Made by a program: the position numbers and the translations under genes. From contig NC_046674.1 of NCBI RefSeq assembly GCF_003369915.1, forward strand, positions 22,943,657 through 23,007,656: 64,000 nucleotides of DNA, written 5' to 3'. Shown here piece by piece: positions 36,301 to 48,223 of the stretch (position 1 is its first letter; each line of letters begins with the position of its first letter). The DNA comes from Drosophila miranda. Its lineage: Eukaryota > Arthropoda > Insecta > Diptera > Drosophilidae. The notes beneath the pieces were generated by a model. It saw only the letters and a list, made by a program, of their open reading frames with translations. It searched no databases and was not told the DNA's origin.

Positions 36301-37545
36301 GTCTGGCTCCGCCTGGCTACTTTGATCCCTCTGCTCCACTGCGTCCAGAGCTCGCGTCTGCAGTAGACCCCCGCCCAGGACCTGCTCCAGGTCCTCGCTG
36401 GTCAGCGCCGTCTGTACTGCCGTCTCGTGATAGATCTTCGTCCGGCCCTGCACCGTCTGCAGGGGACGCCGCAGGGAGTTCACTTTGGCGGTGGCCGGAG
36501 CCAAGCTCCGCCTGCTCGTGGGCACCACCATCACCGAGGACGTCATCCTGGCATCCACAGCGGCGGCGGCGGCTCGACTGATCGAGTTGCTCCTGGAGAG
36601 CCGTCCGCCCGTCAGATCCTCCACGGACTGCTGCTTGCGACGGCGGGGCAGGGTTCCCCCTGGTGCCGGACTGCCCCTCATGCGACTGACACTCACTTCC
36701 GGGGTCACTGACATTCCGCGACGGGCTCCTCCTGCCCCCCGATTAGCTGGCCAGCGACCATCGTCGGAGGGGGTTCCTGGCGTCCGTGCCCGGCTGAGGG
36801 ATGGGGTTCTCTGAACCTGGGCCAGGCGCTGCACGGACTGGGCCCGATTGAGGGCGCTGGGCAGCGTATCGGGTTTCTGTGGGCGCGCCAGTCGCGTAGA
36901 CGCGGACGTGGACGTGGGTGTGGCCGTGGGCGTGGTCGGCACCCGAAAGGAGGAGGACGAGAGCCGTGCCTTTTCGCGGCTACCGGCTGCCGGTGTGGCC
37001 GGGGACGGAGGTGCCGCACAGTTTCTGGGCAAGCTCACGGCCCTCTTTAGGTTGGCCACTCGGCCACGCAGCTGCTCCAGGGGCTGTGCCTTCGGGGTGG
37101 CGTTCTCTGCATTCTGTTCCGGCTCAAACATGGCCACCTTCTTCTTCACGGCGCTGGTGGTGCTCGTGCGCCTCGGAGGCGACTCCTTCTCGCTGCCAGT
37201 CTCGCTGGGAGCCAGATCCACTATGCCGCTGGTGACCACCTTCAGCTCGCAGCTGTCGTAGATGTCCTCCAGGCCATTGCTGCTGGTGTAGCCCCCGCTG
37301 GTGCTGCTGAGGCCGCGCTGCAGCGTCACCCGGGAGAGGCAACAGCTGCTAGCCACGTCCAGGCCGCTGTCGCTGCCATCGCAGTTGCTGGTCGCTGTGA
37401 TCCCTTCGCTCAGTTCCAGACAGGCCAGTCCGGCCACCAGTTGCTGTTCCTCGAGAGTCGACAGGAGAGACTGTTGTTGTTGCTGTTGCAGTTGCTGTTG
37501 CTGTTCCTCCGGTTGCGCCGCCATGTCGAAGAGCGTGGCAGACAT
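33351..37545 (-). CDS. Large coiled-coil protein, family not identified
   Basis: Six minus-strand exons: 37545-35563, 35502-34874, 34807-34607, 34530-34359, 33893-33669, 33599-33351, GT-AG and in frame, 1152 residues. N-terminus has poly-Gln (about 15-24), then a Ser/Thr/Arg-rich basic region of the kind that binds microtubules. A block KIYHETAVQTALTSEDLEQ (about 370) precedes long coiled coils (about 400-640) ending NLVEQLV-like in YSYSISEQDLE. Exon 2 carries a poly-Gly run (about 750, from a CCT repeat at 35206-35235) and acidic sequence; exons 3-5 encode a second coiled coil (VDTLVTKLLKVLRLVQLDND; LEKLKDLEDVNLKLQDELMD). The last exons are helical (RLRIYANQLEHVSRVLGDGL). I do not recognise the family with confidence; a centrosomal or microtubule-associated role is a guess from composition. 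The ATG exon starts at a CAG acceptor (37563), so a non-coding 5' exon lies further right. Confidence 0.88.
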
Positions 37546-37565
37546 GGTCGTTCACTCGCCCACTG

Positions 37566-40500
37566 AGGAGGAGACAAAGAACAAGTAGAGAGAGAGGATG
37601 AGTGTGAGTATGAGTGTGGTTCGTGATTCGTGAGTGATTCACTTGTGGCGACCCACATTTCGGTTGCGTATTTTTGGGATGCTGGCATTTCGGTCGCATC
37701 CCGCTCCCATTTCCTTTCCCACAAACAAGTTGCATGCCACCGACCTTTTCCCCGAATGCAAAAATAGGTATTCCTCCCGTGCCGGGCCTCCACCTCCCCC
37801 TCCCACCGCCACCGATTCGGCCACAATTCATTTTTTCGGTCAAGTTGCACGCATGCACGCAACATGGATCCGTTTCGATCTGGCAGATGGAATGGCACAA
37901 CTGCTCTGCGGCCAGGAAAGTGGAAAGGCCCCCAAGGCTGTGATTGACTCGAACTAGTTCACAGGCGACAGACAGCCACACGACATGACCCGACACGACA
38001 CCGCACTGCCTGGCACCGCAACACCTGTCCAAGCACCGAACAGAACTGGGACACCACATCGCCTGCGTTGGCTCTCAGTTGGGTCTGGGGGCATAAATAA
38101 GTTATGAGGAGTCCCATTGTCTCATCGCCAAAACACTCGTGCACTGAGAGGAAAGCAGGCGAGAAAGAATCAACATTTAAATGGTAATTTTCGACTTTCG
38201 ACAAAGATTGAAGCCAATACCAAATGAATTTCCATTCCATGACATGTTGTGAATCCTCTCTATTCGTGTCATTCGGAACAAAAGTATCCGTTCGCCTATG
38301 GGAAATTTACACAACAAATCAAAATGGGAAAAACTTCGAATGTTTTAGTTTTTTATTTTTATATTAGTGACTTAAAACTATGCAGAAATACTAGTAAAAG
38401 TAAAGTAGACTTTTTGGTTTTTTTTTTAATTTAATTTTCTTTAGTATTAAGTCTGTTGTTATGCCGGATTATACCTATACCAAAGTATTCGCTCAGAGAA
38501 CACATAACCATTTTTTAGTTGGTAACTAAAAAACACATCCAACAATTAGACAATAAATACGTACAAATTATTAGAAACTCTATATTCAAGATATAACAAA
38601 CTTCTTCCTCCTTAGAATTTTCAACAATGATAATAATCCAATATGTATTAAGGGTAGTCCATTCAAATTTATGTCAGAAGGGGAATTTTCGAATAGTGCC
38701 AGTTATTCCACATTTTGTTCCCGATTGATCTCAAAGGTGGATTCTCTCAGTGTCGTTGACAACGCATCTCTGTGGCACTTGGGGCACGTTGACCCAACTG
38801 TTTTGGTTGTGCCCCAGCCGAGACACTCTCGTGGCCAAAGCATTATTGCGGAACTTTCCAAATTCGCATCCAATTTCGTGTGGCACATTGTTGTCCCAGA
38901 GATTCGCTTGGGAGTTCGCACTTTATCGCATCCATCTTTGCATCTTTCCATCTTTTTAGTTGATAGATTACTACCCGTGCATACATCATATTTTGTATGT
39001 ATTTTCCACAGCTTTCGTCGCCAGGAACAAGAAGGTTTAGCTTCGTCTTTGAGAGAGTATCAGATATTCTCCAACCTGAATGGAGTCTCCTCTGCCTGCG
39101 GAGGCTTGTGGCTTGTGTTGGTCTCCCAGACACACACGTCATTAGTGTCATGTTGTTATGTTGTTATGCGATCTCCCAGAGATCTCCCAAGCCCAAAAAT
39201 TTTTGGAGATTCATCGCGAGTTGGTTGTTGTTTTCGGCAGAGTGTGCGAAGGGGAGGGGAGGGGAGAATCAGCTTAATGAAGTTGCTCCAGTTTTCAGAT
39301 AATTGCAAGTTCATTTGAAGCGAATCACTTTACGAATACACATTGTGTGCGAATGAATGCTAGTACGAGTACGAGTGCGAATACGAGTACGAGTATGTGC
39401 CTCGAAGGTGCCTCGAATAGCTTTGGCAGAGTGCCAACCGGTTTGTTGGTCCGTTTCTTTTCCACCTTTTCCAGCCCGAGAATGCGCTTGGATCCTGAAA
39501 ACGACCTTGTTTTACGATATGTTAAAGGCTGTCTCAAGCGGCGTTGCGGCGCTGCGGCTGTCGGGCCACTCCACTAGCTCGAGTGGACTTTAAAGAGACG
39601 TTAAAGAGCAGGCAGGCTCTAGGCCTCCGCCCTAGACACGACAGCGGTCTAATGAAGGCCACTTGAAGGCGCTGAGGATGCCACAACGGGCAGGGGGAGC
39701 TTCTGAGTGCCGCGTGGAGGCATGGGGGCCCCACTAGGGCCTGGAATGAAACGAAGCGGAGGCACACATGTCTGCAACCGCAAAGATACGAGGAGTAGAC
39801 ACACAAACAGTGTCTACTGGATACATATTGAAAGCAGACAGCCGCAGACAGCGGGTCGTCGGGAATGAAGTTGTCGCCGCCACTATCCACAGAATCGATC
39901 CGAGTGGCCCTGGCAGTGAAAGATGCAAGTTTCCGAAGCTTGAGAGAAACAAGTTTCGTTCCGCAACGCCTTATCGGAGTCGCCTCTGTCACTTCTATGC
40001 CACAGCCAGCGGGAGCGAGAGCTCGCTGACGCTCTCGCCACATGGACAGGGCGAAGGGATGGCGGATAGTTCAAGGCGCCCACACGCAGCGGTGTGCCGC
40101 CTGGAGAATAGACCCTCTGGAAACCCTTCAAGGGCCAGTCGTCACGGCACATTAGCTCCAATCAATGGACGATGCTCTCAATTGCCAGTCGCTGGGACAG
40201 CGTCCTCCTCCATCAGCTCCGCATAGCCCCTAATTCGATTAAAGCGCTTGATGGAGCAAAAATAGGGCTGCCCCGAGTGTGGCAGTGTCGTGGCAATGCC
40301 AACTTAATTGCTGCTGCAGCCACAGCAACAATTGCGACGAGTGCAAAAAGCGCGTGGATGGGAAACGGCTTAGCGCTTGGCTCCACGCTAATTGCTGCCT
40401 TTGATGTCTTCGCCTGCGACTGGCACCGCCACAGCGGAGACACCTCCTCCTGCCTGCCGCACATTAGCATCTTTTCATCGAGCAGAGCGGAACAGCGGAG

Positions 40501-43287
40501 GGTAGAGGCAGGCTCTTCCGGCAGGCTCTCTGGGAAAAACAAGATATACCTGATTTCGATCTACAAAGAGTTTTCTCTTTTATTGCCAGCTGGACACTAA
40601 GAGGACACACCTGGATACAGGCAGGTAGCACCATCCTCTCGTCTCTCATTCATAGGCACAGGATTACGAAAAGGTTTTCCGTCCCATATAAGTGCTCTTC
40701 TCGAGAGAACTTCTCAGATCAACGCCATTCGGTCCGGACCACGGTCAAGCTGTTTTCTGGGAACGGCTTTCGCAATTTGTTCCTCAATTATGCATTCCCA
40801 TACACAGACACATCGCATCACAATTCCAACGTGAATCTGAATCTGCATATGCAGTGCGTTTCATGACTATAAGGGAGATGCTCCAAAAGAGAATGCAGGA
40901 GAATAGTACAAGATCCACATGCATATCGTGTGCATGATTTTGCATGGATTGTTGGATTGGAATTATGTGAGTATGATAGATATATGATTCTAGCACACTT
41001 TTTTGTCTTCAATTTAACTTTACTTCAAATTCAAATTCAAAAAGCCTGTCCAGCATTGGTTTAATGTTTTTCCATATCATCTTGAATGGATATTGTCTTC
41101 TTTTACAAAAACTGTTGGTTTATTGAGTCTAAGAAATGTATTTTACGTCAGTAGCGACTTTTAGTAGCGTGACATCCCATATAATTCAAACAACTACTTT
41201 CATAGTCGTTGCGTGGTATTTTTTGCGATCAAGGCCATGTGCAGTCTGTAAATTTCTTCCGTTAAGTGATTCGTCTCTTTTCCAGGAAGGCACCGATTGG
41301 AATACTGATAAGATATACCAAAAATATCAATCGATACAGTGCAGTAGAACATTTGAATTATGTTGGTTTTGGAGGCCGATAAGGTGTTGTTGATGGTAGG
41401 TGTTGCTACGATTTGAGGCCTGGACATGCGTCAATTGGCTGTCAAGCTTGCAGGTTCGAAACGCACTGTAAACATACAGGGTCCAACATATGGATGGATG
41501 TTTATGCGATCCCCATCTCCCTGGCAGTCTCCCTGGCAATCTCCCTGGTTTATCTGTGTCATATGCTCATAGGGAAGCACGTTCACTGGCATACATCGCA
41601 CTCGCACGCATACTCGTATGCACATATGTATGTACATGCTGTCTGTTGTGGCAGTTGCATTGGAAACAATTTATTTCCATATACAACGGGGTATTTATAG
41701 CAATTTATTTCCACTGGGGGTGGCAGGGGGGATTAGCAGTACCTCTTTTGGGCTGTGCATGGGATCCCCCCACATCCAGAACTCAATGGAACTTAATGTT
41801 TTGGATGGCTGATTGCGACGACGACTCTCGTCAATTGATATGCTATTGAACCGTGTGTCGTGGGGGTCTTCCTCCCTGAACAGGTGGACAGGCCAGACCC
41901 GCGGGGCCCGGTCACGCCCCTGGGGGCCCAAACCACTCCACACCCCGATTTGTTCCCGTTTGTTGTTTGTCAAAGCACTTCCTGTTCTGGCGACGATCCA
42001 CGAAACTCCAATGAAGTGAAACATTTGTGCCGCGAATTACAATCAAGCAGGCCCGCATCTGCAGCCAAGCCCCCAGTCGCAGTCGCAGTCGCAGTCGCTG
42101 GGGCTGTGGCAGCCCCCTCGCAGTCACGGCTATAATGTGTTGCAGTTGCAAGTTGCGCGCACAGTTTATGTCTGTGGGATTGGAGCAGGGAGTGTGTCTG
42201 CAACTGCGACTGCGACTGGTACTGGTGCTGGTGGGACTTGGGCGACGAGTTCACTTTTCGGAGGGGAACTTTTCGACTCTTCCGGGTTCTATGCCACATC
42301 CATCTCTCTCCCTCTGTTACCCTCCCTGTTACTCTCCATCTGGGTGTTTGCCCCTTCTTCAGTGGTGCTGCTGTATGTTGCACCTGCCGACTTATCGCGC
42401 ATTATGCACACAGAACAGAACGGGAAAGAGAATTGTAAGCATGATTTTCTAATTTTTAGCCGATTCCGTTGCTGCCGCTCCTCTTTCCGCCGCCTTCGCA
42501 GTCTTTCTTCAATTTGTTTTTGGGGGCAGTAACTCCTCCGTTGCGTTGCTGCCGCATGTTTCGTGAATCGAAGAAGAACGGCCAGGCCAGGGGCGGAGAC
42601 GGGGACGGAGACGGGGGCGGGTCTGTGATGGCTGTCACGAACGCGGCTTTTGGGGCATTGGGCATTGGGCACTGGGGATCGGCCGCACTGGGTATCGGGA
42701 ATCGGGCATTCGACTCTCTCTCTCTCTCTCGGGGCATTGGGGCAAAGCAATGCTCTTGCAACAGCAAAGAGCAGGAAGAAGCGGCCGACTGAATCGCTTT
42801 TGAAGTTGCCTCTGGATCGCTGGATCCATGGATTGTTGTTGATTTACCATTTGATGTAGTTGTTGTTATTGTTTTTGTTTTTGTTGTTGATGCCGCAAGC
42901 TATAAACAATTTTTGGCGGCACGCAAAAGTTTCGTTTTGCATTTGAAGGAAAGTCTGGCAGCAGGCGGAGATTAGGCAACACCAGATGTAGCTTCAGTCT
43001 CAAAAAACTTGAAAATATATACCAAATTAAGTTGGAGTTTTGTGGGGGGAGGGGGTGGCTAATGCCGTGAACCCTTCGATTGAATATCTGGCCTTTTCTG
43101 TAGTAAATATCAATATCCATAACAACAAATTTAAAGCCAATAAAACACACATTTCCATATAATTCCCAATATTATTTTCTAACCATTTCAAAAACTTTGA
43201 TATAAAAACCTCTTTAAATGAGTAAAAGTTCATTTTATCGGGATTTTGTAGTAAATAAAATAACATTTATGATAAAAGTTCTCAAAG
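37566..43287. other. Probable 5' intron of the coiled-coil gene, no other gene seen
   Basis: No conserved frame on either strand. Features: T-rich 38400-38450, (GTACGA)n near 39361-39396, CA/AC-rich 41580-41640, a GTCGCA/CAGTCG repeat near 42078-42100 and a GACGGG repeat at 42596-42618. Composition alternates between GC-rich unique-looking blocks (39.6-40.5 kb, 41.8-42.7 kb) and AT-rich blocks, a pattern usual for regulatory introns, but I cannot assign any element. Confidence 0.4.
43271..43282 (+). repeat. Left target-site duplication of the LINE
   Basis: GATAAAAGTTCT, identical to 48212-48223 directly after the poly(A) tail. This is the signature of target-primed reverse transcription. Confidence 0.9.
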
Positions 43288-43321
43288 AGTTCTTTCCATA
43301 CATTCGTCGAAGACGGACGTG
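43286..43321 (+). promoter_or_regulatory. Internal LINE promoter (initiator plus DPE)
   Basis: With +1 at A43288 (AGAGTT, four of six to TCAKTY), GGACGTG at 43315-43321 falls exactly at +28 to +34, the position and sequence (RGWCGTG) of the downstream promoter element first described in TATA-less fly promoters and jockey-type elements. This lets a full-length LINE carry its promoter inside the transcript. Confidence 0.55.
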
Positions 43322-43599
43322 TCGCGCATTGAAGTTTCTAAATAATCGCAAAGTGCATTCTGTGTGCTTATCTCGCACGAGAATCTATTTTTAGACACTG
43401 CGTAGCGGTGTCGGTAACACGAGAACAACAAAGAACAGTAAGCGAAGTAAGCTGTCGTACAGCGGGCAAGCTTTTGCCCTCGCCCTGCGCGCAGCCGCAA
43501 ACGAAGGGCAACAAAAGCTCAACTTTTCTTAGCAGCAAGAATTCTTGATGCTAGGCAATCACAAATTTGTAACAAGCAAATTTCGTGAAGTGCCAAAAA

Positions 43600-45285
43600 A
43601 TGGACGTAGACTCACCTGATCATTCCCAGCTTAGTGGTAAGCTTTCAGCGACTGATAAGATGAGGAAAATAGCTGGTGCACCTGCAGAATTGCGTGCCAG
43701 CTTGGCTAAAGACCTATATAAGGCAATTGGAACGCCTAACTACAATAGTAGCTTGATCGCAACGACTACAAGCACTATTACCACGAGCACACTATCTTTT
43801 TCAACAGGGAAATGTCCAGCGAATTACTCAATGGCAAATACCGTAACTGGCAGCATATGTTCAGTACCGAGCACCTCGAGAGCTGAGGCGTCTACTTCAA
43901 GCTTAGCCAAAAAAGTATCCCAAGGAAAAGATTGTACCTTTCAGATGCCGATGGTCTCTATTAGTAAAAAGCAAAAAAGAGCTGATAAAGTCTCAAAAAC
44001 AATTCAAAAAAATACACACCCAGCTATTCCAAAAAATCACTCATTCAAGGGCCGCCAAAATTTTACACCTGTTACTACCCCTTCAGTAGCACTTCTAAAT
44101 AATCGCTATGCAGCGCTATCTGAAGAAGCTGAATCTGTAATGGAACTGGACGAAGAAGAGCAACATGGGCTAGTAGCAAACGAAGCTAGCAATGAGCAGC
44201 AGCCAAGCATAGTGCCTAAGCCTCCAGCTATTTGCGTGCCGCAAGTGAATAAAATGGACAAACTCGAAGACGCCCTCAATTCTGTAATTCCAGCTGATGA
44301 GTATGACATTCGCACATCCAGATTTGGAGTTTCGCGTATATATGCAAAAAATTCCCAAGCTTTTCGAACAGTTATTGATATGCTGACGAAGCAAAACTGT
44401 GAATTCTGGCACCATCAGTTGAGAGAGGATACGCCGTACAGATTGATTATTCGAGATATCCATCCAAATGTACCAAAACACTTAATTGAGCACACGTTCA
44501 CCGACAAGGGTTTCACAGTCATGAACATCTACTGCCCCAGGAAGCCAAACTGGCGTAATATTGAAATAAATGAAGAGGATGATCATGAAATAAATAACTT
44601 AAAAACAAGACAGAGTATGTTCTACGTGAACCTAAAGAAAACACCAAATATTGCAGAGGCACTTAAGATTACTCAAATTGGAAGGCACAGAGTAACAGTA
44701 ATTAAGGCAAAGCACAGTAAAGAATTGGTGCAGTGCTTTAGATGCCAAGATTTTGGACATACGCGAAACTACTGCCTTAAAAAGCCAGTCTGTGGAAAAT
44801 GCTCTGGCGACCACTATACTGGATCAAAATCGTGCGAACTAAGTCTTAGTAACAAATCCATTTGTGCAAACTGCGGCGAAGATCACCTATCTAGCTATAA
44901 AAGTTGTTCAGTCCGAATTGAACTCAGCAAGAAGCTTAAGCCGACAGCCAGACTACCAGAAGATGGAATGCCTGCCAGTAGCAAAAATAAAAATCACCCA
45001 GTCGGATCGCAAGTCATCTCAAATGCCAATGTGAGGAGTGGGTTCTCCTATGCAGACATAACAAGACCGCGTGCAGAGAAAAATATTAACGTGAACACAT
45101 TACATGACAGCTCCCGGTTGTTTAATGGTGCTGAAGATCAACATTTTAGTAGCAAATTCAAAATATTAGAAAAAGCTATAAACGACCTTAATAGTAGAAT
45201 GGATCAAATGTTCAAACTAATACAGGATACGATGGAGGCAAACAAAGCCTTCCGCGACCTGGTACAGAAGCTTATTTCAAAATGA
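43600..45285 (+). CDS. LINE ORF1, nucleic-acid-binding gag-like protein
   Basis: 561 residues from ATG 43600 (AAAAAATGG context); the open frame extends to a GTG at 43585 but the ATG fits initiation. N-terminal half is Ser/Thr/Lys-rich, the middle holds the RRM-like gag region (YRLIIRDIHPNVPKHLIEHT), and the C-terminal third has zinc knuckles: CFRCQDFGHTRNYC (CX2CX4HX4C), then CGKCSGDHYTGSKSC and CANCGEDHLSSYKSC. It would coat element RNA and target it to the nucleus. Its stop overlaps the ORF2 start as ATGA at 45282-45285. Confidence 0.93.
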   Translation: MDVDSPDHSQLSGKLSATDKMRKIAGAPAELRASLAKDLYKAIGTPNYNSSLIATTTSTITTSTLSFSTGKCPANYSMANTVTGSICSVPSTSRAEASTSSLAKKVSQGKDCTFQMPMVSISKKQKRADKVSKTIQKNTHPAIPKNHSFKGRQNFTPVTTPSVALLNNRYAALSEEAESVMELDEEEQHGLVANEASNEQQPSIVPKPPAICVPQVNKMDKLEDALNSVIPADEYDIRTSRFGVSRIYAKNSQAFRTVIDMLTKQNCEFWHHQLREDTPYRLIIRDIHPNVPKHLIEHTFTDKGFTVMNIYCPRKPNWRNIEINEEDDHEINNLKTRQSMFYVNLKKTPNIAEALKITQIGRHRVTVIKAKHSKELVQCFRCQDFGHTRNYCLKKPVCGKCSGDHYTGSKSCELSLSNKSICANCGEDHLSSYKSCSVRIELSKKLKPTARLPEDGMPASSKNKNHPVGSQVISNANVRSGFSYADITRPRAEKNINVNTLHDSSRLFNGAEDQHFSSKFKILEKAINDLNSRMDQMFKLIQDTMEANKAFRDLVQKLISK

Positions 45286-46190
45286 ACAAGCTTCAATTAA
45301 AAATCGGATTATGGAATGCACGAGGGCTAGTCAAGAACATTGAAGAACTTCGACTTTTCCTTAATGCTAATAAAATCGATGTAATGTTGATAACAGAGAC
45401 ACATATGCGCCCTGGTCGGAGAGCATTCGTACCAGGATACGATCAATATTACGCTGATCATCCCAGTGGAACATCGAAAAGTGGCTCTGCTCTGTTCATA
45501 CGATCGTCCATTGCCCATACTCAGAACGAACCTACGTCCAGGATAAACATACAAGTTGCCAGCGTGAGTGTGCCGACTAATGTTGGATGCATCAAGATCT
45601 CCTCAATATACCTGCCACCCAACCAACCTTGGAGTACAACTGATTTTGAGCAACTTTTTCTTAGCCTGGGGAACAGATTCATCGCAGGCGGTGACTTTAA
45701 CGCAAAGCACTCATGGTGGGGTAACGTCAGATCATGCTGTCGAGGGAAGCGATTGCAAGAGGCCATCGTCAGTAGCACATGCGAAATCCTTGCCACTGGC
45801 GAGGCAACTTTCTTCTCATACAACACTCGCCTTACACCTTCTGCTCTCGACTTTTTCATTGTCAACGGGATTGCGCAAAACAAGCTGTCAGTGGAAACTA
45901 AATATGAACTCTCCTCGGATCACCTGCCAATTGTAGCATCAGTGCATCATTCTCCTCAAATCAAAACTATGAAGCAACAAATTCTCCCTCGAGGCTCTTG
46001 CGTTGAAGTATTTCAAGCCGAACTAGATAGTAGAATCAACCTCAACACGGAAATAAAAAGTCCCGATGATATAGAAGATGCAATCTCGATATTTATGAGA
46101 AACGTAATATTGGCTGCATCTTCTGCTGCGCCTGTAAACCAATGTTCACCAAGCCAACGACGACAAGATACTCTTCCCCAAGTGCCGTAG
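45282..46190 (+). pseudogene. LINE ORF2, N-terminal endonuclease part (before frameshift)
   Basis: 302 codons starting at the ATGA overlap. It carries the APE-type endonuclease: LKIGLWNARGL (Asn), MLITETHMRP (catalytic Glu), YLPPNQPWS, GGDFNAKHSWWG (Asp/Asn), SALDFFI and SSDHLPI (catalytic Asp-His). All catalytic motifs are intact. The frame ends at a TAG at 46188 shortly after the endonuclease; reverse-transcriptase sequence continues in the next frame from about 46142, so a one-base deletion (or two-base insertion) broke the original ORF. Confidence 0.9.
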
Positions 46191-48004
46191 CACTCCTGCG
46201 CCTGAAAAGAAGAGTAAGAAGAGAGTATGCGAGAACGGGTGATACTCGAGTTCATCAAATCTACTTGAGACTATCAAACCGTTTGCAAAAGGTACTTGCA
46301 AAAGTCAAGCAGACGAGCATTGATAACATTTTAGAAAAAGCTGGCCCCGATGCATCTTTCAACTATACTCTCTGGAAGCTTACAAGCCGATTTAAAAGAG
46401 TAGTCATGCCTAAATCGCCAATTAAAAATCCAGCAGGCGGTTGGTGCTACTCCAGTCAGCAAAAGGCTGATATCTTCGCAGACAGTTTAGAGCAAAGATT
46501 TAAGCCATTTCATCTTACGTCTGCTGTTACACGAAGGGCCGTCGAGCTACAATTGGAAATGCCATTTCAAATGTCCTTGCCAGCAAGCCCAGTCACATTT
46601 CAAGAGGTGGTGCAGCAAATTAAGAAGCTGAAGGCCAAAAAATCACCTGGTGAGGACCTGCTGGACAACAGGACTTTAAAACTACTGCCTAAAAAAGCCC
46701 TGCTATTTTTAGTGCTGCTCCTCAACAGCATTCTTAGGATAGGACACTTTCCTACCTGCTGGAAGATGGCGCTAATCTCCATGGTACCTAAGCCAGAAAA
46801 ACAACACACAGAAGTCGATGGCTACAGACCAATTAGCCTGCTCTCAGCGCTAGGGAAGATGGCGGAAAGAATGATACTGAACCGCATCATGCAGCTTGAA
46901 CCTGTAAAGCAAAGAATTCCAAAGTGGCAGTTTGGATTTAGACAAGGTCACGGCACGCCAGAACAACTTCATCGAGTGGTCAACTTCGCGCTTGATGCAA
47001 TGGAGCAAAAAATGTATTCGGTAGCTGTGTTTATGGACATTCAACAAGCGTTTGACAGGGTGTGGCATGATGGCCTCCTCTTTAAGCTGAGAAACATATT
47101 GCCGCCGCAGCTATTCCAGCTGGTGAGTAGCTTTCTAATGGACAGAAGTTTTAGAGTTGTTGTAAATGGAGCAAAATCATCGAAGCGCCCAATCTGTGCA
47201 GGCGTCCCACAAGGCAGCGTTCTTGGACCAACGTTATATACCCTATATACAGCCGATATGCCTTCCTCAAGGGTAATAACTGGGTTGGACGAGGACGATG
47301 TGTTGATAGCAACCTACGCGGATGACACTGCAGTGCTGACCAGAAGTCCAAGCATAAATCTAGCTACGGAAGCTCTGCAACAATATGTGAGCAGCTTTGA
47401 GGTCTGGGCTCAGAAATGGAACATAGGCATCAACAGCAGCAAATGTGCTAATGTTACTTTTGCTACGAGAACACTTTCTTGCGGAGGCATTAATATGCTG
47501 GGCTCCACACTTACGCACAAGAGCTCGTACAAATACCTGGGTGTTGTACTCGACAGGTCACTAAATTTCAAAACCCATACTACCATGGTTCGACAGTCTG
47601 TGATGGCGAAAGCGGGAAAGATGGCGTGGCTACTTGCACCAAGAAATAAGCTATCGCTGTACAGCAAAGTCACGATATACAAGTCCATCCTCAGCCCCAT
47701 ATGGAAATACGCACTTCAAGTTTACGGCATCGCGTCAAAAACCAACTTAAATAAAATTAGAGTTGCTCAGTCAAAAATTCTACGACGAATATGCAATGCT
47801 CCATGGTACATACGAAACAGCGACATCGAGAGGGACCTAAAGGTTCCCAAAGTGGGCGATGTTATACAATTACATGCAGCAAGGTACTTGCAACGACTTG
47901 GTGGTCACCCTAATGCGCTAGCCAGACGTCTAATTAACCCGCCAAGGAAAAGAAGACTCAAAAGGAGTCATCCACTGGATCTCCCTACTAGATCCCTCCT
48001 ATAA
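46142..48004 (+). pseudogene. LINE ORF2, reverse transcriptase part (after frameshift)
   Basis: 620 open codons without internal stops. Reverse transcriptase blocks in order: KKLKAKKSPGEDLL, GYRPISLLSALGK, WQFGFRQGHGTPEQLH, FMDIQQAFDRVWHDG (first Asp), GVPQGSVLGPTLYTLY, TYADDTAVL (catalytic YADD), KYLGVVLDRSLNF, then a thumb and a C-terminal region ending near RRLKRSHPLDLP. Active-site Asp residues are present. As the reading frame differs from the endonuclease part, this copy cannot make a full ORF2 protein unless frameshifting occurs. The first ATG of this frame is not a natural start. Confidence 0.9.
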
Positions 48005-48211
48005 CATCTCATTAACTTTTTGTAAATATTGTAAATAATGTATGTACCTACTCCATATATGTAACATTAAGTTTAAGTATGTATCTCCTGTGATCAATTG
48101 TTTTTCCCCTTAAATGTAAAACTAGATTAAGTTGCCACGAAAGGTAGCAGTAAACTTGTTTACAATAAAATACAAATTTTCCACATGAAAAAAAAAAAAA
48201 AAAAAAAAAAA

Positions 48212-48223
48212 GATAAAAGTTCT
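48212..48223 (+). repeat. Right target-site duplication of the LINE
   Basis: GATAAAAGTTCT immediately after the poly(A) tail, matching 43271-43282 at 12 of 12 positions. Confidence 0.9.

Larger units (their letters stand above)
43283..48211 (+). mobile_element. Jockey-clade non-LTR retrotransposon, nearly full length
   Basis: A 4.9-kb LINE: 5' UTR with internal promoter, ORF1 (gag-like with CCHC knuckles), ORF2 (APE endonuclease plus reverse transcriptase), short 3' UTR with AATAAA near 48166 and a poly(A) tail of about 24 nt. It is flanked by a perfect 12-bp duplication. ORF1 is open; ORF2 is interrupted by one frameshift at about 46.14-46.19 kb. There is no RNase H domain, as expected for jockey-clade elements (jockey, Doc, F, Juan). 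Perfect TSDs and an intact tail argue for a recent insertion. It is inserted in sense opposite to the coiled-coil gene whose 5' intron probably spans it. Confidence 0.95.

Noticed and set aside
38671..39318. 215-codon plus-strand frame
   Set aside because: Mixed composition without recognisable domain or splice signals; its start is not in good context. Treated as chance.
46142..46160. ATG at 46142 as an independent start of a reverse-transcriptase gene
   Set aside because: It lies inside the overlap created by the frameshift; jockey-clade elements have one ORF2 for endonuclease and RT.
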